From contig WTXI01000020.1 in NCBI GenBank assembly GCA_022376515.1, positions 416,795-480,794 of the forward strand: 64,000 nt of DNA, given 5' to 3'. Origin of the DNA: Lactifluus volemus. Lineage: Eukaryota; Basidiomycota; Agaricomycetes; Russulales; Russulaceae. Each line of letters opens with the position of its first letter. Position 1 is the stretch's first letter. Below the pieces are notes generated by a model that worked only from the letters and a program-made list of their open reading frames with translations, ran no database searches and had not been told where the DNA came from. Made by a program: the position numbers and the translations under genes. This document shows, piece by piece, positions 37,395 through 47,349 of this stretch.

Positions 37395-38840
37395 CAGATT
37401 AACTCCTTGCCAATAGATGAATTCAATTCTAGCGTGGTTGTGCAATTATTTTTTGTTTATAGCAGGTCTGTTTTACAACAAAAAACGTTTTTCTTTTTTT
37501 CAATCTTTTTTATTATTATCGCCATCTCTCGCTCTCTCTTCCTCATCGTCATCAACAGGACGCTTGTGCTCGACGTGCGTGCGATATCTGTTTTCTTCTT
37601 CATGATCATGCGCTATGATGATTAGACATTCATGCTGCGGATTTTTTCTGGTCGTGCGAAGCCTTTTCTGCGCGTACACATTGCCCTCCCCCGCCTTTCT
37701 TTTCCTTTCCCTTTTGCACCACGTTAATTGTCAACATTTACCGAACCATCACCATCATAATACACGTCTTGTACAAGGGACAATATAAATGAAATTTCTT
37801 AGATGTAGCTAGACGGGAGACCACTGCGAAGGTGAAGAAATAACAACCAGGTCAGCGATCCCCTGGGGGAGCTCTACTGTAGCAACCCGTTGGCCAGTTC
37901 GACATTGCTTCCCTTCAAGTTACGCAACAGGCAGATCTCCATTCAAAGCAAAAATGATGGGCGCCCCGCGGCCCCCGCGCGTCGTCATTTTGTTACGTTG
38001 GGGCTGAGCACACTACAGGGAAAGCAGGGTTCTACTTCGAAAAGGTTGCCTATTCGTGATAAGTTAAAAGTCACGGTCGCACAAACAAGGATAGCACGAG
38101 CTGGTTGCAGGAAGCCACAACCGGGTGTTTGCAAATTACGTTGGTATATATACTTACTTACTTAATCACTAACCTTAACCCTAATGCGCCGCGCACCTTG
38201 GGGAAAAGACGCCGATGTCTGCCCCATGTCGCCGCCGCGATTCGACGATCATGAAACAGACACCAGCGTCAGAAGGGGGAATGGGGGGAGGGGTGGAAAA
38301 GTGAATAGAAAAAGGGCGATATATAGGAAAAAGGGAACGAAAGGGCGCTTCGATAGTGACGACGTACCGCGAGAATCTCTCTCTCCTTCATGTCCTCTAA
38401 ACCAGACGACGTCTGGACGGACAGACATCCAATCGGTACTACAGCGTAGTACCAGCCAGTAGTGACACAGAAATAACGCCAAGCCAAGCCAAGCCAAGAG
38501 ATCCAAGCCAAGTCGGACAGCGTCAAATCCAAGCTAAGCGCCCGCAGGCAGAAAGACACGCAGACTGCCAGTGAAGAGCCGTCCAGATGGTCTTGAGCGC
38601 GCGCTATGTGATTTGAGAGAGCTTGAGGGCAAGACGTGCGTCCACGTTAACCTAATCTGAAGCGTCTACAAGATAAGTAGAGGCAACCCACGGAAGAACG
38701 GAGCGAAGAGAGGGAACGAAAAAGTTACGCAGGAGCTTGTTCCGTGACCACTGACGACAACAAACCCGCCTTCTACTCGTCCCGCCGCTATCGGAACATA
38801 AAAGAAAGTAAGATCTAGACGCGAAGAGAAGACGGAGGCA
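37395..38840. other. intergenic, no gene seen
   Basis: 3' flank of the mucin-like gene, then AT-rich spacer. A short run of AGCCA units (about 38478-38500) is the only local repeat. No supportable coding sequence. Confidence 0.45.
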
Positions 38841-39328
38841 AGAGATGGAGAAGGAATGAAACACGCAATGATAGAAGGCATTTGACCGCGAGGGTCTCTT
38901 GCGATTATTGTGATGGGTTTTACAAATTTTTTTCGACGACATATATTTCCGCTGAGGTTGCGCTCATGTCATTTTGAGAGTTTTTGCCAATAAGGTCGAT
39001 GACGTTTCGCCCCAACGAGAATCGAGAACAGAAAGAGGCTCAGCAAGAGACGGAGAAGGAATGAAGAACGCAATGATAGGAGGCGTTTGACCGCGAGGGT
39101 CTCTTGCGATTATTGTGACGACACGACATATATTTCCGCTAGGTTGCGCTCATGTCGAGAATCGAGAACAGAAAGAGGCTCAGCAAGAGACGGAGAAGGA
39201 ATGAAGCACGCAATGATAGAGGGCATTTGACCGCGAGGGTCTCTTGCGACTATTGTGACGACACGACATATATTTCCGCTGAGGTTGCGCTCATGTCGAG
39301 AATCGAGAACAGAAAGAGGCTCAGCAAA
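38841..39328. repeat. 140-bp tandem repeat array
   Basis: Units begin GAGAATCGAGAACAG and end GCGCTCATGTC. Full copies are at 39017-39156 (140 bp) and 39157-39297 (141 bp). A 3'-complete, more diverged copy is at about 38841-38970, where a ~20-bp T-rich change interrupts it. A truncated 5' copy follows at 39298-39328. Copies differ by a few substitutions. No coding potential is evident. Confidence 0.85.
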
Positions 39329-39604
39329 ACAAAACAAAAACGCAGGAAGAGAACGGAAATAGAAAAGGGGGCGGAACAAAGCAGGGCAAAAGGGGATCCG
39401 TCACCCCGCCGCGCAGATCTCCGCCGCGACTCAGAGACCCACACGACGAGCAGACGGCGCTATGGCCCGACCCACGTCATCGCCGCGACTCGACAACGTG
39501 AGGTAGGTTTCACAGCGGAAATGAAGGGGGAGGGGAAGAAAAAAAGAAGGGAAGGACGCAGCTGCAATTATAAGCCGAGGCTTGCGATCGACGACGAGGT
39601 GCAT

Positions 39605-40478
39605 TCAGGGAGAGAAGTGCGAGCGCTCCGCACGTCTGTCGGTGGCAGTAGTTTGCTGGGCTTGGCGAGCACACTCCCGACGACGTGCAGCGGCGAGACA
39701 CCTCCCGCTGCGCAGCATGGAACGCAATCTATGCATGGCCAGCTCGGCCGCATAATCCTTCGGATAGTAGCGCGCCACGTCATCGTCGTACATCCTGCAA
39801 CGAGTGTTGAGATCGGGGACGTCCAACATCTCGCCATGGCTCGTCCCTGGGAAGTGCACGTCGGTCCAAGAGTCCCACGAACACGGCCCGTGAATGACAA
39901 TCTCAGGAAGATCCAGTCTCGGCTTATTCTCGCTCCTGGCACGATCTGCAGCCTTTGCGCGCTCCGCCGCCGCAAGCCGGAAACGGTTGCGGGCCTCCTC
40001 GTCCGCCGCTGCCACTGCGGCAATGAGAATGTACCGATCCGGAAGGGTAGGCGCAGTGGCACGCTTTTGAGCGAGAGAAGTAGAAGCATCCCCAGGCTGT
40101 ACTTTCTTAGCGGGCGCAGGTTTTTCTCTCGCGGTCGGATTGTTGGGGATTGTGATGGAAGCGTTTTCACGCTGAGCTGTTGGTGCTTTCTTAGCGGGGA
40201 CAGGGGCAGGTTTTGCCCTCGCCGGATTGATGAGGATTGTGATGGACGGAGTCGGCTTGCGCACGGGCAACGAACTCGTGGGTCGCTTCGCTGGCGGCAA
40301 CAGTCCGCTGGAGCCATTCGTCACTGCAGTGAGCAAAGTTCGTAAGCACAGTTTTGCGGTCATGGAGGTTGACTAACTGACCATCTCCCAACGGATCGCG
40401 CCTCGTTCGCGGACCACCACGAGTTATGGAAACGTGCCGTGCTGAGCCTCCAAAAGATGGGAGCGGAATAGAGGACAT
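39605..40478 (-). CDS. hypothetical protein
   Basis: Two exons on the minus strand: 40478-40382 and 40323-39605 (271 aa), joined in phase by a GTCAGT...TGCAG intron. The N-terminus is basic and Ser-rich, followed by a Pro/Ala/Lys-rich linker with a repeated unit (SITILINPARAKPAPVPAKK / SITIPNNPTAREKPAPAKK). A more ordered Arg/Ala-rich C-terminal half includes EIVIHGPCSWDSWTDVHFPG and DVARYYPKDYAAELAMHRL. I recognise no family. A 397-codon frame on the opposite strand is considered a shadow. The gene lies between the 140-bp repeats and the inverted carboxypeptidase copy. Confidence 0.5.
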
Positions 40479-41294
40479 TTGGATGATCAAATGAATAAAG
40501 AGGGCAAATTTCAGAGTGAAGACACTGGGAAGGGTTTCTACGAAAGGTCCTTGGAGAGCCGCTAGTCCGTGGAACCAGCTTAAAACACAACCACAACGAC
40601 CAGCTGGTTATATTTTAATTATAACCAGCCAGGCATTGTGATTGGGTCTGAACAAGAGGCCAGTGAACAACTCGGAGCATCCAAAGAAATATTTTAGTCA
40701 GCAAGCCAGCCATCCAAATTGCGAGAATCTGTACATGCTCCGAGTCCCCACACCTCCCCACGTTAAATACACCACTACCTCATATACCAGATGAGATATA
40801 ATCAGCCAGATTGCATGTAATCGAGCGCGTCTTTGTCGTTTGTAAACATATGGTGCTATAGAAATGCGGAAAAAATAAATAAAATAAAAAACCTGAAATC
40901 GTCATTCATGTTGATCCACTTCAGAGGTATACAAAAGCAGGGTCTACCTGCCAGAGAGACCCAATCGAAAGCTAGTGATCGTATACAACTTAATCGAAAA
41001 TAAACGACGAACTCTTATAGTTGAAATTTTAACTTGGATTGCAGCCACCGCGATAACACATAGACGATGGACGGCATGATTCGAAGGCTTCAGTACGGCG
41101 GACTCCTAGCATACCAGTGAAGTCGGGAGGTTGATTTGAAGGCGGCTGATGTAGGGCGCGGTAGACGGGGCTTCGGCGCGGGCTGTCTAGCCATTTCATG
41201 TTTCCACTTCAGAGGTGCCTCGTTCCGGGCGGAGTCCCGGAGGGTGGTGATCATAATTGTGGTTCCGGGAAAGGTAAACAACGTTCCATCACCT
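40479..41294. other. intergenic, no gene seen
   Basis: AT-rich stretch with A/T runs around 40870-40895. Contains the presumed promoter of the hypothetical gene. No motif-bearing frame. Confidence 0.45.
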
Positions 41295-41634
41295 CTAATA
41301 CTCTGCTCATGACGGACCAACTAATCGCCGATGTTTTTCTAGATAAGTGTCATCATCTTGTCTCAAGCGGAAATACCTGGCCTCAGCGAGCCAGTGTTAG
41401 TTAGGACTGGGGATATTCCTTCTGCCAAGTAACTCAGACATTAGGTGTCGTTCAATCGCTCGTAGCAATATATCTCGGCTGACAGAATTGTACTAGCCTG
41501 TCTTCTGGTCGTCACCCCTGGACCATATGCAAGACTCCTTGCTTCAATCACTTTCTTTATTGATATAACAGAAGGAGTACCATCGAAACGACTAAAGTCA
41601 CGGTATACGCAGCCGACCCCCTGGCCACACGGGT

Positions 41635-43343
41635 CTACGTGGATATCAACGATTCCAGTGCCATTGTCTGGCTAAAGACCTGTAATGCGACAATCGGCTG
41701 GTATGCAGGTACCATGTGGCCCGCTTTATACACTTCCAAGTATGACAGTTTGCCGGCAGTCTTAAACATGCCATGCTCCACGCCATTGACGGTGTACGGT
41801 TTCATTCGCTGTGAGTTGAAGGGGACCGAGTCTGGGAATTCCAGCTTAGACACGCACTCCTTCACGCCGATGTAGTTACAAACCCAGTCTACAGAGACAA
41901 AAGAAGAGTAGACGAGAGCTGGATTGAGCGGCAGAGAAGCTAGAGTCGGAGCGACAGAGGGAACGTACCGGCGTTACCTGCCCAGAGGAGCACCTGAATG
42001 TCACCCCTGCTTATGATCTTGCTAAGGGCAGCCAGGGAAGACCGCGCGACTAGCGCACGGCGATGAGTTGACAACCATCGACAGAATTATGGAGTGGGCA
42101 TACTGTCACCGGTCTTGTTAAACCTTTGAGACACTGTGTCAGAACAGTTTTGGAATGGTACCCGAGCGCCAATAGCATCCATAACCTTCTTGGACTGGAG
42201 GTACGTGAGGTATTTTTGCGAAGGGAACGGATCCGGATACGAAGTGCGTATATCGTAGGGGTCGAAGGGTATAGGGGAAGCATCCCCGGTAGCGATTTCG
42301 ACATCGAAGAAGCAGGTGTTATAGGCATTGAAGCAATCTCTATCAGAATGGGATCTGCTACAAGTGTTCAGGGCAGGCAGACATTTTTCGTTATACGCCT
42401 CCATGAGTGACGCGGCTTGTGAGCTGCTAATGAGAGAACGCCAGGGATTTTTGAGCGAGTAGTCGATGTATGACTTATACTGGATCGCCGGTTCGAACTA
42501 TACAGCACAGAGCCACCTAAACATCCGGAGAGCTAGAATTGAGAGTGAACTCACCCAACCGTTGTTGATTCCCAATGCAACGAGAGGAATTATTGTCCCT
42601 TCTTCCTCGTTTTGCATAATGGCATTGTTCTTGGACTCACTAAAACACGATCAACGGTCAAGTCACTAGAAGACTAATGACAACTTAAAACCCACAAGTA
42701 TTCTGCAAACTCAGGCCCATAGTGTCCGCCATAGGATTCAGTAAACAAGCCAAAATTGCGATTCGTGTATTCGGGGAAGCGATCGTAAAAGGCCTGTAGA
42801 AGTTTCCACACAAACGGTGCCGCAGTGATCGTCGAAGTTACTTCATCCGAACCGTAGCTGAAGCCCGTGCCAATGGGCTGATCTACGTAAAGCATGTTGG
42901 CGACGTTGTTCCAACTGTATGGGTTTAACTCTGGGTCTGAGCCGGGAACGTTGTTGAATGTACAAGGACCGTTCTCGGCGAAGAGACCAAGCATGCTACT
43001 GCAACCAGGACCGCCGTTGAGCCAAAGGGCGAGAGGTGCAGTTGAAGCTTCCTTGCGGGCCTCGAAAAACCAGAACCACATGTGCTGAGAGTGCCTCAGA
43101 TGGCGTAGGTGATACGAAACGAAGGGGATAGTTCCTCACCATATTCTTGCCGACGGTCAAATATCCAGAGACCTGGTTAACTCCAGGCGTGGTTTCACAG
43201 ATACCGCTGTTGGTGACAACAAGCATCGTTGTATCAGTTGACCGGTGATAGTAAACGTTCTCGTTCGACTTGGCATTGAGCGACGGGGACGCAATGGCAA
43301 GGGCGGCCGAAGCGAGTGCCAAGAGAGCGGGGATCCGGACCAT
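41635..43343 (-). CDS. secreted/vacuolar serine carboxypeptidase (peptidase S10), intact copy
   Basis: Exons on the minus strand: 43343-43140, 43084-42696, 42639-42555, 42497-42104, 42049-41969, 41888-41635 (468 aa), every junction in phase. S10 enzymes remove C-terminal residues in acidic compartments or outside the cell. Signal peptide MVRIPALLALASAALAIAS; substrate-binding GGPGCSSM (92-99), DQPIGTGFSYG (136-146), catalytic Ser185 in TESYGGHYGPEFA, catalytic Asp in GNADWVCNY, catalytic His in KAGHMVPAYQP. The residue before the catalytic Glu-Ser is Thr rather than the usual Gly. A stop-like TAA lies in the 54-nt intron before DIARSSL. Copies at 6963 and 10307 are broken. Confidence 0.9.
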
Positions 43344-43579
43344 GATGAGGTTCGTGGGTGATCATTCACGGAGCACCTGGAGGCATTAAGTATCTGGCTA
43401 GCTGGCGAGCACGTTCGAAAAGAATATCGATAAATTCAGTGACATTGGCTGAGAATCCATGACGTGCACGAGCCTGCGGATATCTAAACTTACAACAACG
43501 GATTCGGACCACGAGATGGATTATTCCGGCCGATATTACTACCGTTCACCCGTCATCATAGCGTACTAACGCTACTGAG

Positions 43580-44885
43580 GTAGAGGTCCTTTGTAGCTTT
43601 GCACCGGTCTTTGTCATGACCGACCCCATTTTCGAATGCTTTCAGGAGCGGTGATTGTCCATCGTCAATCCTTTGGAAGCTGAAGCTTGGAAATGCATGA
43701 GCAAATGTGGGTTGCGTACCATTCTACTGCGTGGGCTCGATCATCCAACGCAACTTTGATTGTCGTCCACGAGAATCGTGCGATGGATGGATATCCAAAT
43801 ATCCTTTCAAGGGAATCCTTGACCCACGTCTTTGTATTGGGATGTAAGGAAGCACCTGGTCAATTTCGCTTGCGGACGAGAGGATAACCGAAATAACTAC
43901 CAGATGGATAACCACTGCCGAGTCCAGAAGACCAGGTCCTCTTCACACATGGTGCTTCGGTCCCTTCGCACATGTCCGGGTCATCACGGGGATCTTCATC
44001 ATTTACCCAGCCCTCAATCCAAGCGTCACGCGTCACCTTTGCTGCAACACTCGCTGCACCAACGGTCTTGCACTTGGAATCAGCCTTAGTCGTCACCGTG
44101 AAATCGATGCCGGATAATTTGATGACAAGAGCTGCTCGTATGGTTTGGTAGCACCAAGAGCGTCGACATACACCTAATATAAATACGGGCTGTCAGGAAG
44201 AAAATCATCGCATGTCGGAACGTGTTCCCGACCTCAGTTAACTTGATACCCTGCTGTAGTACTCCGCGGATAAGCGATATGGTGGCTTCTTGAGATTGTT
44301 TGTTCAAATTAATCGGAGGTCGGAGAAGCATGCCGCTCGAGATATCTCGGGGACTGTTGTTGTTACAAAAGTGCCTGATGAGAATGGAAGCGTAGCTGAC
44401 CTTAGGACCTCACAGACCAACGCAGATTTTCATCATCGTCACACGAAGTGTGGAATAGCGAGGCGCGAGTGTCCATCAGTAAACCTAACGAAACCTTTTT
44501 TGGGCTTGCTCAAGCTTGCTCAATCTTGAGCAAGCTTGAAAGGACACAAAATAGCAAAAGTTCAAAAGGAACCTAAAATTACCCCAAAAGTAGTTTCTGC
44601 TGTATTTTCAAAAGTAAAAAAGGTGAAAATACAGTGATTTTACAGGCATTCTGTGGTATAAATAAAGTCAACCTTTTCACTTTTCCACTTTTCCACCTGC
44701 AGAAGTGAAAAAGTGAGAAAGTTTTTGCACCATTTACTGATGTCAGAAGAGAGCGTCTTGGAGTCTATCACGTCACACGAAGTGAGGCATCACGGCGAAT
44801 CATATTATTCATATAGTAGCCTGAGGAATTGGCGCGCACCCGCAAACCTGAGATCGTTAAGCTGTTCCTTGTAAGAAGAAATAGA
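43580..44885 (-). pseudogene. RNH201: RNase H2 subunit A, truncated and interrupted copy 3
   Basis: The 5' part with the VDEAGRG active site is missing; the remnant starts at YKEQLNDLRFAGA. It runs to DSKTL, where a 269-bp element (44474-44742) is inserted, then resumes at TRASLFHTSCDDDENLRWSV. Later blocks, MLLRPPINLNKQSQEATISL, GAASVAAKVTRDAWIEGW and SIARFSWTTIKVALDD, are well preserved but lie in several frames. All three copies in the window are therefore non-functional; a working gene, if any, is elsewhere. Confidence 0.85.
44474..44742. mobile_element. MITE-like element inside RNase H2A copy 3
   Basis: A 269-bp insertion bounded by exact 10-bp inverted repeats (CATCAGTAAA at 44474-44483, TTTACTGATG at 44733-44742). 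It is flanked by TC on both sides (44472-44473, 44743-44744), consistent with a 2-bp target duplication. Copies 1 and 2 of RNase H2A show the uninterrupted site. An internal near-palindrome (GCTCAAGCTTGCTCAATC and its complement) lies near the left end. No coding capacity, so it would need a transposase in trans. Confidence 0.8.
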
Positions 44886-44940
44886 CCAAATTTGGACAAT
44901 GGCTGGCATGGGGCCATGGGCTGTGTCATGGTGGCAGCAT

Positions 44941-45112
44941 GGAACTGGAGGTGTGTTTCCAACACAATTGAAGGCTAGGTCAGGCTTCAAGAAAGGGCCA
45001 GTGGGAAATGAGTGACTTTCAGCTGGAGGACTGAAAGTCACTCATTTCCCACTGGCCCTTTCCTGAAGCCTGACCTAGCCTTCAATTGTGTTGGAAACAC
45101 ACCTCCAGTTCC
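44941..45112. repeat. 82-bp-arm palindrome derived from UBR1 coding sequence
   Basis: Left arm 44941-45022 and right arm 45031-45112 are inverse complements with a single mismatch (in CTTCAAGAAAG versus CTTCAGGAAAG), separated by an 8-nt spacer. The right arm is in frame with the UBR1 fragment that follows and encodes SFPTGPFLKPDLAFNCVG; the left arm is its inverted copy. Between this palindrome and the RNase H2A remnant lie about 55 unrelated bases. Confidence 0.93.
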
Positions 45113-46885
45113 AGGGAGACCCTCTGGCTATATAATCAAGAAGGGCGAAAGTAAGTCATTTGCACTGTGCTGCGCTTCCGGTAAGGGTCTTAATAATGAT
45201 TTTTGACACCAGGGACTGTGCCCTCGACGACAGTTGCGTCCTCTGCTCGCGCTGCTTCCACGCCACAGACCACACAGACCACAACGTCTCTTTCATTATT
45301 GCGCAACAGTCCTGCGGGTGCTGTGATAATGGTGACGTCGAGGCCTGGCGCATACTGATCCTGTGCCCATATCATCACTCTGGGGAAGGCTCTCCTGCCT
45401 CGCTCGTTGTATATGCGGCCGAACGCCGGCTCATATTATGGGGTCATGTAATCCCTTCTGTACAAAACTACCCACATCGCGTGCCCGTTCCTGCCGAGTT
45501 GCGCGAGAGCATGACTCGTACGGTTGCGTACGCCGTCGACTTTGTCCTCGAGACCCTCGACTGTTCTCCGGATGAGACGAGTGTGCCGACCCATGAGGCC
45601 GATCTTCGTCTGCAACCAAGTGCGGACCCGATGATGAAGGTCCAATATTGCGTCGTGCTCTGGAACGACGAGAAGCACTCGTTTGCTGAGGTCATCAATC
45701 TGTTGCGCTCGCTTACTCTGACCCCTCAAGAGAAGGCTACGGAAATTACGAACCGCATCGATGACCCCGGTCGCGAGGTCATCGAGATGAGTACTGACGT
45801 GCCGCGCGTACTCGACATCGCGCAAAACATTGCACAGATTGAGCTTGGTGTCACTGTTCGTCGCGCGTATGATACCTTCCGCGAACAGGTCGTTCAGTTG
45901 CGGTCATTATTGAGTGGTTACCCAATCTGACGCGGGCCCGGCTTGGGACCGATACGGTTGTCTTGAAGGAGGTGGTTGCAGAAGAGCTGCTTCTGCCAAG
46001 ACGAAGATGCAATGCAACGACCAACCTGCCGCCTGAAGTCTTGTCTATTGAAACTGAGACGTCAAACGCAGTGCGGGTGACTTGGCTTTACTTGTATCAC
46101 ACAATGCTCTGGAAGAAGCCACGACTTAGCTTGAAGGAGATATATGCCTCAAAATCGGATCTCTCACATCAACACAAGCTTACCGTCCGTACGTCTCGCT
46201 CGCTCGTTCTATCCTCCTTTTGCCTGTGCTGATGACAATAAAAGCCGCACATTTTGCCAATGTGTATCCTCGTGTCATCGATAATTATCTTCTCGTCGAT
46301 CGAGAGGCTGAAACGTCCATCAAATACTTTACCGTGGAATTATTCACCGTTCCATCGGCTGCCCTAATCGTACAACATTACAAAATCGTCACACGGATTC
46401 TCAACATCATCACTTTTTTCTTGACGAATCAGATTTCTGACCGACGCATCAATTACCCAGCATCGAATGTTGCGGAGGTTGATGTTGACAGCGAACCGTT
46501 CAAGTCAAAACGCTTCATGCCCGTGTTCAGCGATCTACGCTATCTATGTCACAATGAACCCGTACAGCGACTCATCACGAGTTCATCACGCAGTTCGCGC
46601 AAACTTGCCAATTGAACAAACGCGCCGCCCAAACACACATAGAGTTTGAGACAGACGGTTGGATCAGCGTGTTCAACATGACCCTATCCTTGTCAAGGGT
46701 CATCAAGATGTATGGCGAGGCTTTTCAGTACGCAACACCGGCCAAGCTCGTCGCAGCCATCACTACCGTCACACACAACATCCTCATGTCGATCACTCTC
46801 TCGGACGAGAGACTGGATAGGATGAAATTCAACCCTATCACGTTTCACGAAGTCAAGTTCGGATCTGTGATCTACTCTGACAGAA
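45031..46885 (+). pseudogene. UBR1: UBR1 N-recognin (E3 ubiquitin ligase), decayed N-terminal fragment
   Basis: Recognisable UBR1 segments in order: SGYIIKKGES, the UBR box DCALDDSCVLCSRCFHATDH, DPMMKVQYCVVLWNDEKHSF, DIAQNIAQIELGVTVRRAYD, and RARLGTDTVVLKEVVAEELL. Then AHFANVYPRVIDNYLLVDR, RINYPASNVAEVDVDSEPF, and FITQFAQTCQL/KRAAQTHIEFETDGW to FHEVKFG. Broken by a 5-nt insertion after EQVV (near 45895), a frame loss near 46583, no N-terminus, and no RING/autoinhibitory half. Zinc ligands are changed: CGY to SGY and CCDCGD to CCDNGD. N-degron recognition is the role of the intact family. Confidence 0.85.
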
Positions 46886-47349
46886 CTCGCGTTACCCCCT
46901 CTTGTCCTTACAGCATGCAATCAAGCGAGGGCTCTAGCCAAGGAAGGTTTGAAGGCTGAGCGCTGAGCCTTGAATATCACTTGATATACCAAGATGGGAG
47001 GTATCATCGCCTCGATGCGCAGGTGGGATCACTGTTCCAGAGCCTGTGGTCTCTTCGGTGGGTACGGCAGAGCTAGTCTCGGTGCGCGGGTTTCTAAACT
47101 GGATGCCTAGTGGAAAGGGGGATAGAGAGCGGAATGTCGATTGACGTTCGCTAATCCTTGTTTCAGACGAAGAGAAGGCATCATTTGAAACTGAAGTTGC
47201 GGACTCCTAGCCTGCAGGCCCTGCACGAGAACCACGACCAGCGCTAAGTGGTGGCATCGCGCCAGAGCGTCAGTCCGCTTGACATGGTGACAGGCGAACC
47301 CTCCCCGATGATGGCACCCGCGTGTCCAAGACCAAAGCCCAATCCAGGT

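Larger units (their letters stand above)
41295..44885 (-). repeat. third, inverted copy of the RNase H2A-carboxypeptidase cassette
   Basis: Read on the minus strand, this segment matches unit 2 of the tandem duplication plus its right flank (through about 12357). It has the same gene order but lacks the first ~50 codons of RNase H2A. Homology stops near 44885 next to the UBR1-derived palindrome and near 41295 on the other side. It is more diverged from units 1 and 2 than they are from each other in several stretches, and only here is the carboxypeptidase intact. Confidence 0.88.

Noticed and set aside
38841..39328. Possible CRISPR array
   Set aside because: Eukaryotic context, 140-bp contiguous repeats without unique spacers.
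39152..40345. Plus-strand open frame of 397 codons
   Set aside because: It starts inside the 140-bp repeats and runs antisense to a spliced minus-strand model with better composition. The translation is Arg-rich and typical of a shadow frame.
42088..42092. In-frame TAA after MPTP in carboxypeptidase copies 2 and 3
   Set aside because: It falls inside a 54-nt GTATGC...GCTAG intron. Removing it gives the family-like GDIARSSLAALSKII and correct phase.
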